A DNA stretch of 64,000 bases from Pelomonas sp. Root1444 (GTDB lineage: Bacteria > Pseudomonadota > Gammaproteobacteria > Burkholderiales > Burkholderiaceae_C), in assembly GCF_001426885.1 (NCBI RefSeq), contig NZ_LMFP01000001.1, positions 188,834 through 252,833 on the forward strand, written 5' to 3'. A program made the translations under genes and the position numbers. Shown here piece by piece: positions 25,419 to 33,268 of the stretch. Under the pieces are notes generated by a model. The model was not told where the DNA came from and searched no databases. It saw nothing but the letters and a program-made list of their open reading frames with translations. Every line of letters begins with the position of its first letter. Positions within the stretch are counted from its first letter, which is position 1.

Positions 25419-27924
25419 GCGCCGTGGTCCCTTGCAGCGCGTCCAGCACCTGCTTCTGCGAGCCCAGGCACAGGTCGATGACCTCGCGCGCCTGCGCCAC
25501 GTAGTAGCCCAGCTGCTCGTCGCTGCGCGTCATCGCGCCGGACAGGCGCTCCTCCAGCGTCGCCAGGTGCTGCACCAGCTCGGCGTTCGCGCCCTGAAAC
25601 TGCGCCACCGCCGCGCCGAAGCCATCGCCCAGGCTGCCCATCTCGGCGGCGCTGGCGGCGATGGCCGTCGCCGCTTCGGCCAGCGCCTGGCCGGTGGTGT
25701 CGGCCTGCGCCGTGAAGCGCAGGCCCAGCGCCTCAAGCTGCGTGGCCGTGCTGCCCACCAGCGCATCGATGGCCGCGCGCTGCTCACCGGCCGCCTGCTG
25801 CAGCGAAGCCAGCAGCGTCGACACCGTCTGCATCAGCTCGGCGCGCTCGGCCAGCGCGGCGCGGTCCTGCGCCTGGCTTTGCGCCAGCTGCTCGCGCAGC
25901 GCGGCCACCACCTCGACGGCCGCGCGCGGCGCCTCGCCGGCCGCCTTCAGCAGCGCGCCGGCTTCGGTCAGCGTGGTCCTGGCCTGCGCCTCGTTCTGCG
26001 CTACTAGATCGCGCGTGTGCTGCAGCAGGCCGTCGGCCAGTTGCTGCTGCTGGGCCAGCTGCGCCGCGCCCGCGGCCTGCAGTTCGGCGCGCCAGGCGGC
26101 GAGGCGTTCGGCGTCGTCGGCGGCATGGGCCGATTGCAGCTGGCTGTGCGCGCTGGCCAGCGCGGCGATGGCGGCCTGCGTCTGCGCGGCGAAGCCGGCG
26201 GTCAGCTCGGTCAGCGCGTCCTGCGCGCGCTGGCCGCTGGCGGCCAGCAGTTGCTGCGCGGCCTCGCGCTGGGCGGCGAGCAGCTGCTCGTTGGCCTCGC
26301 GCTGCTGCGCCAGCGCCTGGGCCTCGGCACGGGCCTCGGCGCGCGCTTCGGCGTCCAGCTCGGCCTGCAGCGCGGCATGGCGGGTCTGCGTGTCGGCGAT
26401 GCGGTCCAGCAAGTCCCTGGTCTGGGCCGCGAAGCCGGTGGTCAGCTCGGTCAGCGCGTGCTGCGCGCGGGCGCCGCTGTCGGCCAGCAGCTGCTGGGCG
26501 GCCTCGCGCTGGGCATGCAGCAGCTGCTCGTTGGCGGCGCGCTGCTGGGCGATGGCTTCGGCATCGGCGCGGGCTTCGGCGCGGCGCTGCGCGTCCTGCT
26601 CGGCCTGCGCGGCTTGTTGGCGGGCCTGCGCCTCGGCGACGCGGTCCAGCAGCGTCTGCGTCTGCGCGGCAAAGCGCTCGGCCGTGTCCGCCATGGCCTG
26701 CTGGGCCGCGGCGCGTTGCTCGGCCAGCGCGTGGACCTGCGTGTTCAGCGCGTCGGCGCGGGCGGCGTCGGCCGCGGCCTGTGCGGCCAGCAGCGCCTGC
26801 GCCTCGGTGGCCCAGCGTTCGCCCAGGCGATCGACGGCCTGCTGCGTGGCGGCGCTGGTGTCGGCCAGCAGCTGCAGCGCGGCCTCGCGTTGCAGCGCCA
26901 GGCCTTCGCCCTGGGCGCGGGCAGCGGCCTCGCCCTGCTGGGCGATCTGCGCGACGCCGGCCTCGAAGCGCGAACCCAGCGCCGTCAGCTGCTCGCCCAC
27001 TTGCGCACCGACGCGCTCGTGCAGCGCCGCGGCCTCGCGCGCGATGCCGGCCATCGCGGCCTCCGCCGCGGGCTGGATGGCCGCGCCGGCCAGGCGGGCG
27101 CTCTCGGCAAGGCTGTGGCGCAGCGTCGTGTCGACGCTGGCGGCCAGCGCCGTGTAGGCCCGGCTCGTCTCGCCATGGAACTGCGCGTTCTGCGCCGCGA
27201 GCTGGTCGGCCATCTGCTGCGCGAATTGCTGCAGCTGGGCGACGAGTTCGAGCTGGTGCTGCCTTGCCGTTTCGGCGGCCAGAGCGTCGGCCGCCTGCTG
27301 TGCCAGCGCACGCCGGTGCGCGCCGGTCAGCGGCCGCAGCCGGCCCAGCAGTGCCGCGTCGAGCTGGGCCGACACGGCCGCGCGCTCGCGCCGCGCCAGC
27401 GCCACCATCAGGCCCAGCATGGCCGAGCCCGTCACGCCCGCCACGCTGGCGCTGAAGGCCAGGCCCAGGCCCTGCACCGGCGCGCCCAGCGCCGTGCGCA
27501 GCGCGGCCAGGTCGGCCGTCGCGCCCAGCGCGCTGGCCGTGCTGCTCAGCGTGATGACCAGGCCGATGAAGGTGCCCAGCATGCCCAGCAGCACCAGCAG
27601 CCCCGCCAGCGCGGGTGCGAGGCCCAGGCCCGGCAGGGGCACGCGCAGGCCCTCCAGCCGCTGCTGCACGCCGGCGCGCAGGGCGGCCGGCAGCGTGTCG
27701 ACCCAGCCGTCGGCCGGCTCGCCGGCGAGCGCGGCACCCAGCTCGCGGCTGGCGCGGCGGAAGGCCGCCAGCTCCCACACGCCGATGACGAAGAAGGCCG
27801 CGATCAGCAGCGTCATCGCCAGCGCCACCGGATGGTGGCGCGCGGCGGCCAGTGCGGCGCCGGCAATGCCGGCCAGGCCGGCGGCCAGGGCCAGGGGGTA
27901 GAGGGCGTTCAGGAAGCGGTTCAT
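25411..27924 (-). CDS. DUF802 protein: MotA/TolQ-like membrane domain with a 650-residue coiled-coil tail
   Basis: The 837-residue protein has four TM helices (about 7-27, 33-52, 104-127, 153-176). Helices 3 and 4 have the MotA/TolQ/ExbB signature: [17 protein letters not shown] and [19 protein letters not shown], with pore-lining Thr/Ser. Residues 185-830 are a very Ala/Gln/Glu-rich coiled coil, including tandem 80-residue repeats (26200-26680). This architecture, a stator A-subunit with a long cytoplasmic tail, is that of ZorA in Zorya defence. There is no ZorC or ZorD here, and DUF802 operons are common in Burkholderiales, so the role may be housekeeping. The ATG overlaps the DUF3348 stop by 4 bp. 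Confidence 0.87.
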   Translation of the reverse strand: MNRFLNALYPLALAAGLAGIAGAALAAARHHPVALAMTLLIAAFFVIGVWELAAFRRASRELGAALAGEPADGWVDTLPAALRAGVQQRLEGLRVPLPGLGLAPALAGLLVLLGMLGTFIGLVITLSSTASALGATADLAALRTALGAPVQGLGLAFSASVAGVTGSAMLGLMVALARRERAAVSAQLDAALLGRLRPLTGAHRRALAQQAADALAAETARQHQLELVAQLQQFAQQMADQLAAQNAQFHGETSRAYTALAASVDTTLRHSLAESARLAGAAIQPAAEAAMAGIAREAAALHERVGAQVGEQLTALGSRFEAGVAQIAQQGEAAARAQGEGLALQREAALQLLADTSAATQQAVDRLGERWATEAQALLAAQAAADAARADALNTQVHALAEQRAAAQQAMADTAERFAAQTQTLLDRVAEAQARQQAAQAEQDAQRRAEARADAEAIAQQRAANEQLLHAQREAAQQLLADSGARAQHALTELTTGFAAQTRDLLDRIADTQTRHAALQAELDAEARAEARAEAQALAQQREANEQLLAAQREAAQQLLAASGQRAQDALTELTAGFAAQTQAAIAALASAHSQLQSAHAADDAERLAAWRAELQAAGAAQLAQQQQLADGLLQHTRDLVAQNEAQARTTLTEAGALLKAAGEAPRAAVEVVAALREQLAQSQAQDRAALAERAELMQTVSTLLASLQQAAGEQRAAIDALVGSTATQLEALGLRFTAQADTTGQALAEAATAIAASAAEMGSLGDGFGAAVAQFQGANAELVQHLATLEERLSGAMTRSDEQLGYYVAQAREVIDLCLGSQKQVLDALQGTTAHG
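26200..26680 (-). repeat. 240-bp tandem repeat inside the DUF802 coiled coil
   Basis: The DNA around 26221-26300 recurs at 26461-26540 with the same phase (for example GGCCAGCAG.TGCTG.GCGGCCTCGCGCTGGGC), and a decayed third copy begins near 26701. The period is 240 bp (80 residues), each copy containing [21 protein letters not shown] and a EARAEA run. It indicates recent duplication that lengthens the tail. Confidence 0.75.
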
Positions 27925-28598
27925 TCGGAATCGTCGGCGTGCAAGGCTTCGATCAAGCCCAGCACCGGTTGCAATCTCAGGTCCAGCTCGGCCCGCAGCG
28001 CGCGCTGCAGGTCAGCCCAGAAGCGTCGGCGCCAGTGGCGCGGGTCGGCGGCGTGGTGGGTCTCGGCGCGGCGGGTCAGCAGCGCGGGCAGGCCGGCCAG
28101 GGCCTGGCGCTCCTGCGCGATAGCGGCGCGCTCCAGCACGGCGTCCAGCTGCGCCAGGCGCGCCAGCGCGCCCGAGGCTTCGGCCAGCCGCGGCCGCAGG
28201 CGCTCGCGCAGCGTCGCCACGCGCGCGGCCATGCTGCGCTGCTGCTGCGTGTGATGCAGGCGGTAGGGTGCCAGCAGGTCGGCCAGCGGCATGCCCTCGG
28301 GCGCGGCCTCGGCCGCATCGCGCGCCAGCAGCGCATCGTCGAAGGCTGCGGGCAGCTCGGTCTGCAGGCGGTCCAGCGCCGCGCTGGCCCAGTCCAGTGC
28401 CTCGCGGCGTGCGGCGGCATTGGCCCCGGCGGCCGGTGGCGTGGCCAGCACCTGCGACAGCCCGATGGCATCCGCCCAGCCCAGCCAGCCGCCCAGCCGC
28501 TCGGGCACCGGCTTCGACGCCACGGGAGGCACGCCCCATTGCAGCAGCAGCCGGGCCAGAGGCTCGGGTGTCGGGGGCTGCGGCAGGGCTGCTTGCAT
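27921..28598 (-). CDS. DUF3348 family protein, first gene of the stator-like operon
   Basis: This 225-residue cytoplasmic, helix-rich protein begins MQAALPQPPTPEPLARLLL. It contains the conserved ERLGGWLGWADAIGLSQVL segment, LLAPYRLHHTQQQRSMAARVATLR, and the end RRRFWADLQRALRAELDLRLQPVLGLIEAL. This pattern belongs to DUF3348, known mainly from Burkholderiales and always beside DUF802. The start at 28598 fits the first conserved block; an upstream in-frame Met at 28727 would overlap the divergent aldolase gene. The biochemical role is unknown; it is likely an adaptor of the membrane complex. Confidence 0.85.
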   Translation of the reverse strand: MQAALPQPPTPEPLARLLLQWGVPPVASKPVPERLGGWLGWADAIGLSQVLATPPAAGANAAARREALDWASAALDRLQTELPAAFDDALLARDAAEAAPEGMPLADLLAPYRLHHTQQQRSMAARVATLRERLRPRLAEASGALARLAQLDAVLERAAIAQERQALAGLPALLTRRAETHHAADPRHWRRRFWADLQRALRAELDLRLQPVLGLIEALHADDSE

Positions 28599-28729
28599 CG
28601 GGACGGCGCACCCACGCGGGCGCGCGAACAAAAAGGGCGAGAGTTTAGTGAACCCCGCTGGCAAGGGCGCTGCGGCGCGGTGGGCGCGGGCCGCCGATGG
28701 CGGCGCAGAATGCCGTGACGAGACCATCG

Positions 28730-29863
28730 ATGCCCTCTCCCGCCTACTCCAACGTCAACGCCGCTGTCGCCGATGTCGAGCTGCGCAACCAGTGCACCCG
28801 CTGGCTCAATGGCCACCGGCCGCTGCGCAGCATGCGCGAATCGCTGCTGGCCCTGGCCGAGCTGCCCGAGGCCGCCTTGCCGCCCGACGTGTACGGCCAA
28901 GGCCAGGCGCTGCAGCAGCTGGAGGCTGACGTCGCGGCGTTGCTGGGCAAGCCCGCCGCGCGCTTCATGCACAAGGGCGTGGCCGCGCAGTTGGCGGCGC
29001 TGAAGGTCTGGACCGAGCGCCGCGACAACCGCTTCGTGGCCCTGCACCAGCAAGGCCACATCGCGCTGGACGAGCAGGACGCCTTCGAGGCGCTGCTGGG
29101 GCTGCAGGGCGGCCGGCTGGGTTTCGTGGACACGGCGCTGCACGTGGCGCAGCTGGACGCCTGCGCGCGCGACGTGCAGCTGCCGGGTGCCGTCGTCGTC
29201 GAACTGCCGCTGCGCCGTGGCGGCTACCGGCTGCCCGAGTGGAGCGAGTTGCGCGCCATCAGCCACTGGTGCCGCGAGCGCGGCGTGCCGCTGCACTTCG
29301 ACGGCGCGCGGCTGTGGGAGGCCGCCGCCCACTACGACCGGCCGCTGGCCGACATCGCCGCGCTGGCCGACTCGGTCTACGTGTCGTTCTACAAGGGGCT
29401 GGGCGGCCTGGCCGGCTGCATGCTGGCGGGCGAGGCGGACTTCATCGCCGCCATCGCGCCCTGGCAGACGCGGCTGGCCGGCAATGTGCACACGCTCTAT
29501 CCCTTCGTGCTCAGCGCGCGCGAAGGCTTGCGGCGGCACCTGCCGCGCATGGCGGCTTACCGCGAGCGCGCGCAGGCGCTGGCCGCGGCGCTGACGGCCG
29601 AGCCCGGCTGGCGCATCGCGCCCGAGCCGCCGCAGGTGAACGCCTTCCAACTGCACCTGCCCGTGGGGCCCGACGCGTTGCGCGAGGCCCTGCTGGAGGT
29701 CGCGCGGTGCGAGCGCTTCTGGCTCGGCGCGCGGGCCGTCGCCTCGCACGTGCTGGAGGGCGGCGCCATGGTCGAGGTCGTCATCGGAGACGCAGCCGAC
29801 GGCTGGACGGACAGCGAAGCGCTGGCCGCCTGGCGGGCCGCGGTCATGCGGGCGGCTGGATAG
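28730..29863 (+). CDS. PLP-dependent threonine-aldolase/beta-eliminating lyase family enzyme
   Basis: This 377-residue fold-type I PLP enzyme has the cofactor-stacking region, PLHFDGARLWEAAAHY (PLP-Asp in HFDGARLW), and the Schiff-base Lys in VSFYKGLGGLAG. It resembles low-specificity L-threonine aldolases, which split threonine or beta-hydroxy amino acids to glycine and an aldehyde. The N-terminal 60 residues diverge from canonical LtaE (which has a TxAM start), so the substrate may differ. Met 28730 is preferred over 28697. It is transcribed divergently from DUF3348 and meets infA tail to tail. Confidence 0.88.
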   Translation: MPSPAYSNVNAAVADVELRNQCTRWLNGHRPLRSMRESLLALAELPEAALPPDVYGQGQALQQLEADVAALLGKPAARFMHKGVAAQLAALKVWTERRDNRFVALHQQGHIALDEQDAFEALLGLQGGRLGFVDTALHVAQLDACARDVQLPGAVVVELPLRRGGYRLPEWSELRAISHWCRERGVPLHFDGARLWEAAAHYDRPLADIAALADSVYVSFYKGLGGLAGCMLAGEADFIAAIAPWQTRLAGNVHTLYPFVLSAREGLRRHLPRMAAYRERAQALAAALTAEPGWRIAPEPPQVNAFQLHLPVGPDALREALLEVARCERFWLGARAVASHVLEGGAMVEVVIGDAADGWTDSEALAAWRAAVMRAAG

Positions 29864-29871
29864 GCCGCCCG
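29849..29871. terminator. Hairpin between the aldolase and infA 3' ends
   Basis: CGGGCGGC, TGGATAG, GCCGCCCG: a perfect 8-bp stem spanning the aldolase stop codon, ideally placed to end both convergent transcripts. Confidence 0.5.
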
Positions 29872-29877
29872 TTGGGG

Positions 29878-30144
29878 TCAGCGGCGCTGACCACCGCCCG
29901 AGCCGCCGGTCGGCGGGCCGCGGCGCTCCAGGTGCCGGAACGTGATCCGGCCCTTGCTCAGGTCGTAGGGGGACATTTCCAGCGACACGTTGTCGCCGGC
30001 CAGGATGCGGATGTGGTGCTTGCGCATCTTGCCGCCGGTGTAGGCGATGACCTCATGGCCATTCGTCAGCGTCACGCGAAAGCGTGAATCGGGCAGCACT
30101 TCGTGCACGACACCCTGCATTTCGATCAGTTCTTCCTTAGCCAC
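29878..30144 (-). CDS. infA: Translation initiation factor IF-1
   Basis: This 88-residue S1-fold protein occupies the ribosomal A site during initiation. The sequence [39 protein letters not shown], and [15 protein letters not shown] is diagnostic. The start is GTG at 30144 with GGAG 8 nt upstream; the upstream in-frame extension is spurious. The C-terminus is longer than E. coli IF-1 by a [12 protein letters not shown] tail. It is the stand-alone copy near a cold-shock gene rather than one in the ribosomal-protein operon, so a second infA elsewhere is likely. Confidence 0.96.
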   Translation of the reverse strand: MAKEELIEMQGVVHEVLPDSRFRVTLTNGHEVIAYTGGKMRKHHIRILAGDNVSLEMSPYDLSKGRITFRHLERRGPPTGGSGGGQRR

Positions 30145-30233
30145 GTGTGGGGCTCCGTGTTGCGAGAGTTGAGACGCGAGGCCGGGCACGCAGCCGTGCC
30201 GGCGGGAAGTGGGACGGCAAGCCGCCCCCCGGT

Positions 30234-30455
30234 TCAATGACGGCGCGCCCAGGCCAGGCCTTCGGCCTTGGCGTAGCGCAACGCCGCTTGCGGGCTGTGA
30301 AAGCTGGGCGTGAACTGCATGATGCGGTCCACGCTGGCCATACCCTCGCCCGACTGGATCGAGACCACGGCGTGAAAGGCGCCGTCGTCCCGTGCGTGGG
30401 ACATGGGTGAAACCCGATAGCGACCCACCGCGATATTGTTCTTGTTGTTGTTCAT
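30234..30455 (-). CDS. Small conserved-type hypothetical protein upstream of infA
   Basis: I do not recognise this 73-residue protein. It starts [18 protein letters not shown], behind AAGAAG, and ends [25 protein letters not shown]; the middle ([23 protein letters not shown]) looks like a beta-hairpin plus helix domain. There is no signal or TM helix. The gene lies between the cold-shock gene and infA on the same strand, with 89 bp to the IF-1 start. The AAC/AAG-rich beginning is unusual for this GC-rich genome and may help expression in the cold. Confidence 0.7.
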   Translation of the reverse strand: MNNNKNNIAVGRYRVSPMSHARDDGAFHAVVSIQSGEGMASVDRIMQFTPSFHSPQAALRYAKAEGLAWARRH

Positions 30456-30565
30456 GTTCTTCTTATGGTGGTGGCCGCCGGGCTGACAAATGCCGGCCGC
30501 GGTGGCCCGAGAGAAAGATTACCGCCTGCCGGGCGCCTTGCGGCGGCCTGGCAAGGCGGCGCCGC

Positions 30566-30778
30566 TCACATGGAGCGGATGTTGGAAGCCTGCAGGCCCT
30601 TGGGGCCTTGCTTGGCTTCGAACTCGACCTTGGCGCCTTCGGCCAGCGAGCGGAAGCCGCCGCTGTTCTTGATTTCGCTGTGGTGGGCGAACAGGTCCTT
30701 GCCGCCGTCGTCAGGCGTGATGAAGCCGAAGCCCTTGCCGTCGTCGAACCATTTCACGGTACCGGTTTGCATAGTCAT
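30566..30778 (-). CDS. cspA: Cold-shock protein (CspA family)
   Basis: This 70-residue OB-fold nucleic-acid chaperone has RNP1 KGFGFIT and RNP2 DLFAHHSEI, and ends [18 protein letters not shown] 6 nt upstream supports the first Met (30778); Met3 is an alternative. The 283-bp stretch upstream (30779-31061) has no gene. It probably holds a long, structured leader, including the hairpin AAGACC-N10-GGTCTT near 30930, as expected for Csp mRNAs that switch structure with temperature. Confidence 0.95.
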   Translation of the reverse strand: MTMQTGTVKWFDDGKGFGFITPDDGGKDLFAHHSEIKNSGGFRSLAEGAKVEFEAKQGPKGLQASNIRSM

Positions 30779-31061
30779 GGTGTTTCCTTAGGAAATATGG
30801 AATTGAAGGAACACTCCGCTGGCGTCATGCCGTGCGGAGACAGAAACACTCAAGAACACTCACCGGGAGTTGATGCTGAAGCGAGCCGCTCGCGAGATCG
30901 GGCCAGGGGGTGGCCGGCGGGGCTGCAGATAAGACCTTGAGGAAACGGTCTTGCGCGAATCTATGCGCCGAATGTATCACGCCGCGGCAAAAACGCTGCA
31001 CGCTGGTCGTGCCAAGCCGCCGCGCGGCGGCGTTAGCTCACGAATACCGTCTGCGCAACGC

Positions 31062-31739
31062 TCAGCCGTAGGCGTACCAGAGCGCCGCGAAGAAGTGGCA
31101 CACGCTGCCGCCCAGCACGAACAGGTGCCAGACGAAGTGCGAATAGCGCACCCGGTTGTCCAGCAAGAAAACGAAGGCGCCCAGCGTGTAGCTCAGGCCG
31201 CCCGCCACCAGCAGCGCCAGGCCCGCGGCGGGCAGGCGGTCCAGCAGCGGCCCGGCGGCGAACACCACCACCCAGCCCATCGCCAGGTACAGCCCCGTGG
31301 ACACGAAACGGTGCTTGAGCCGGTTCAGCAGCTTGATCGCCACGCCGAACGCGGCCGCCGCCCAGACGGCGATCAGCAGCGTCACGCCCGGGCCGGTGTG
31401 CAGCACGCCCAGCGTGAACGGCGTGTAGCTGCCGGCGATGAAGACGTAGATGGCCGCATGGTCCAGCCGCAGCAGGACGGCCTTGGCGCGGCCCTGCCAC
31501 AGGGTGTTCGGCAGCGCGTGATACAGCGTCGAGATGCCGTACAGCAGGATCATCGTGGCCGCGAAGATCGCCGCGGCCACCACGTCGGCCGTACCGCCGT
31601 GGTTCATCGCGCGGACCACCAGGATCGGCAGCGCCGCGATGGCCAGCAGCGCGCCCAGGCCGTGGCTGACGGCATTGGCGATCTCTTCGCCAAGGGTCTG
31701 GTCGCGGTCGGGGGCAGGGGCAGGGGCGGTGTGCAACAT
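31062..31739 (-). CDS. Hemolysin III / PAQR-type membrane protein
   Basis: This 225-residue protein has seven predicted TM helices and the PAQR metal-site signature: NAVSHGLGALLAI (first His), STLYHALPN with the Ser/His pair, the RLDHAAIYVFIAGSYTPF block, and the final SHFVWHLFVLGGSVCHFFA (His residues of the zinc site). The family includes YqfA and bacterial HlyIII; hydrolase activity towards lipids is suspected, but the role is unclear. The Met at 31739 is chosen since upstream frames run beyond the conserved start. Confidence 0.9.
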   Translation of the reverse strand: MLHTAPAPAPDRDQTLGEEIANAVSHGLGALLAIAALPILVVRAMNHGGTADVVAAAIFAATMILLYGISTLYHALPNTLWQGRAKAVLLRLDHAAIYVFIAGSYTPFTLGVLHTGPGVTLLIAVWAAAAFGVAIKLLNRLKHRFVSTGLYLAMGWVVVFAAGPLLDRLPAAGLALLVAGGLSYTLGAFVFLLDNRVRYSHFVWHLFVLGGSVCHFFAALWYAYG

Positions 31740-31861
31740 GAGGGTCGTCTCGTACGGCTGACGGGTGAGGCGCCAAGCATGCCAGCGTGTCATGACGGTT
31801 CCGACCCAAGGTGTGAGGGGTTGAAAAAGCACGCGCACCGCGTTTGACCCGCGTCAAACCC

Positions 31862-32260
31862 TCATGCCGCTCTGAGCTTGGCACCGGTGCCCAGCCAGAC
31901 GTTGGCGGCAAAGGCCAGCACCGCCAGCCCCACCACCGCCGAGCCCAGCCCCACCAGCGGCTCGGCCGCCGTCACGCCGCGCATCAGCGCCGCCAGCGCC
32001 GACAGCATCGCCGGCAGCGCCAGCTGGTGCAGCCAGAACTGCAGCGCCACCAGCCGCGGGCTCAGCGTGTCGGCCCATTGCTGTGCCACCAGGCCGAAGC
32101 CCAGCATGCTGGCCCAGCCCAGCAGGTCGACGTGGGCATGCACCGAGCGCAGCCCGAAGTCGTGCGTCGCACCCATGTAGTTGCCCAGTGACACGCCCAC
32201 CACGAGGTAGACCGCAGCCATGCGCAGCCACCAGGCGCCATAGCGCTTGTTGTTGTTCAT
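31862..32260 (-). CDS. Small four-helix heme-copper-oxidase-like membrane protein
   Basis: The 132-residue protein has four TM helices. Its second helix region LRSVHAHVDLLGWASMLGFG resembles the heme-ligand helix of cytochrome cbb3 oxidase subunit I, and a second conserved His lies in FWLHQLALPA. It is too short for an oxidase. Such mini proteins are often annotated cytochrome c oxidase subunit I-like and occur beside hemerythrin or NO-response genes. It lies 12 bp downstream of the hemerythrin gene, on the same strand. Heme binding is an inference from the His pattern. Confidence 0.78.
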   Translation of the reverse strand: MNNNKRYGAWWLRMAAVYLVVGVSLGNYMGATHDFGLRSVHAHVDLLGWASMLGFGLVAQQWADTLSPRLVALQFWLHQLALPAMLSALAALMRGVTAAEPLVGLGSAVVGLAVLAFAANVWLGTGAKLRAA

Positions 32261-32272
32261 CGCGGGCCTCCG

Positions 32273-33007
32273 TCAGGCCGCCAGGCCAGGTGCGACCGGC
32301 AGGTCCAGGCCGCGCGCCAGCGCAGCCCAGTCGTCGTCGTCGAGCCGTTCGCGCGCCAGCGCCAGCACCGCGCCGAAGACCGGCGCCGGCGCGTTGGCCC
32401 GCATGCCGCCCAGCATGCCCAGCCGCTCCGCGGGCGCCAGGGCCGGCAGCATCCAGCGCAGCGAGGCCATCATCTCGGCGGGCGACAGCGCGGCCAGGAT
32501 CTGGTGGTGGACGGCCATGATCCCGGCATCGTCCAGATGCGCCCAGAGCACCGCGTTGTGCTCGGTCTCCTCCAGGTGCATGTGCGCCAGGTTGTCGGCC
32601 GCGAACAGGCTCACCGCGTGGTACAGCGCCCGGCACGCGGCGGCGCGGTCCTGCGCCGGGCAACCGGCCAGCGCGCGGGCATGGGTGCGCAGCGCCTCGA
32701 TGTCGCCCCCATGCCCCACATGCTCGGTCGCGATGCGCTGGCTGGCGCCCGGCTGCGCGCGCTCCAGCGCGGGATGCACGAAGGCGTTCTCGTGCTTCAG
32801 GTGCGACGCGCAGAAGTCCGCCGCCGCCTCGACCTTGCCGGCCAGCTGCTGCAGCGACGCCGGGTCGCCCGGGTCGACGCGCCCGGCGCTGGTGACCAGG
32901 TCGGCCAGCATCAGGCGAAGGCCCTTGTGGATGCTGGCGTAGATGTCAAAACGCGGCGCCATGGCCGTGCCGCGGACGGCGAGGATTTCTTGCAATGAGG
33001 TGTGCAT
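32273..33007 (-). CDS. Hemerythrin-domain protein
   Basis: The 244-residue cytosolic protein has an N-terminal four-helix hemerythrin-like domain with candidate di-iron ligands in IHKGLRLMLADLV, SHLKHENAFVHPAL, ATEHVGHGGDIEAL and HMHLEETEHNAVL (HxxxE..H), followed by about 90 residues of extra helices (HHQILAAL, MLPALAPAERLGML). The family handles oxygen, NO or iron. The pair with the small heme-copper-like gene suggests NO or oxygen sensing or detoxification. The 261 bp upstream (33008-33268) contain an AT-rich stretch near 33120-33165 that is likely its promoter. Confidence 0.87.
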   Translation of the reverse strand: MHTSLQEILAVRGTAMAPRFDIYASIHKGLRLMLADLVTSAGRVDPGDPASLQQLAGKVEAAADFCASHLKHENAFVHPALERAQPGASQRIATEHVGHGGDIEALRTHARALAGCPAQDRAAACRALYHAVSLFAADNLAHMHLEETEHNAVLWAHLDDAGIMAVHHQILAALSPAEMMASLRWMLPALAPAERLGMLGGMRANAPAPVFGAVLALARERLDDDDWAALARGLDLPVAPGLAA

Positions 33008-33268
33008 CTCGGATTCCCTGAGTGGTGTGTCGAAGGGCTCGCTGCGCCTGGCATCGAACCGTGCAGCCACTGTAGGAATCGGGGCGGCGGCGCGCCGCTA
33101 AATGCTTGCTAGCCGAACCTTAAGAGATTGCTAAGTACCCGTGGATATTGGGTATTTTTCTGTCCAAGGCGTGCTCTGCATCGCGCCAAGCCCTGCGCAG
33201 CGCGTTTGTGGCTTGCGCCTTGCTGCAGCGACGCTGCGCCGCGCGGGCCGGGCGCCGAGGGCTCGCGC

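Noticed and set aside
24238-28598. Complete Zorya defence system
   Set aside because: ZorC and the ZorD helicase/nuclease are absent. The flanking DUF2894 and DUF3348 genes belong to a common Burkholderiales operon, so only the stator-like pair is claimed.
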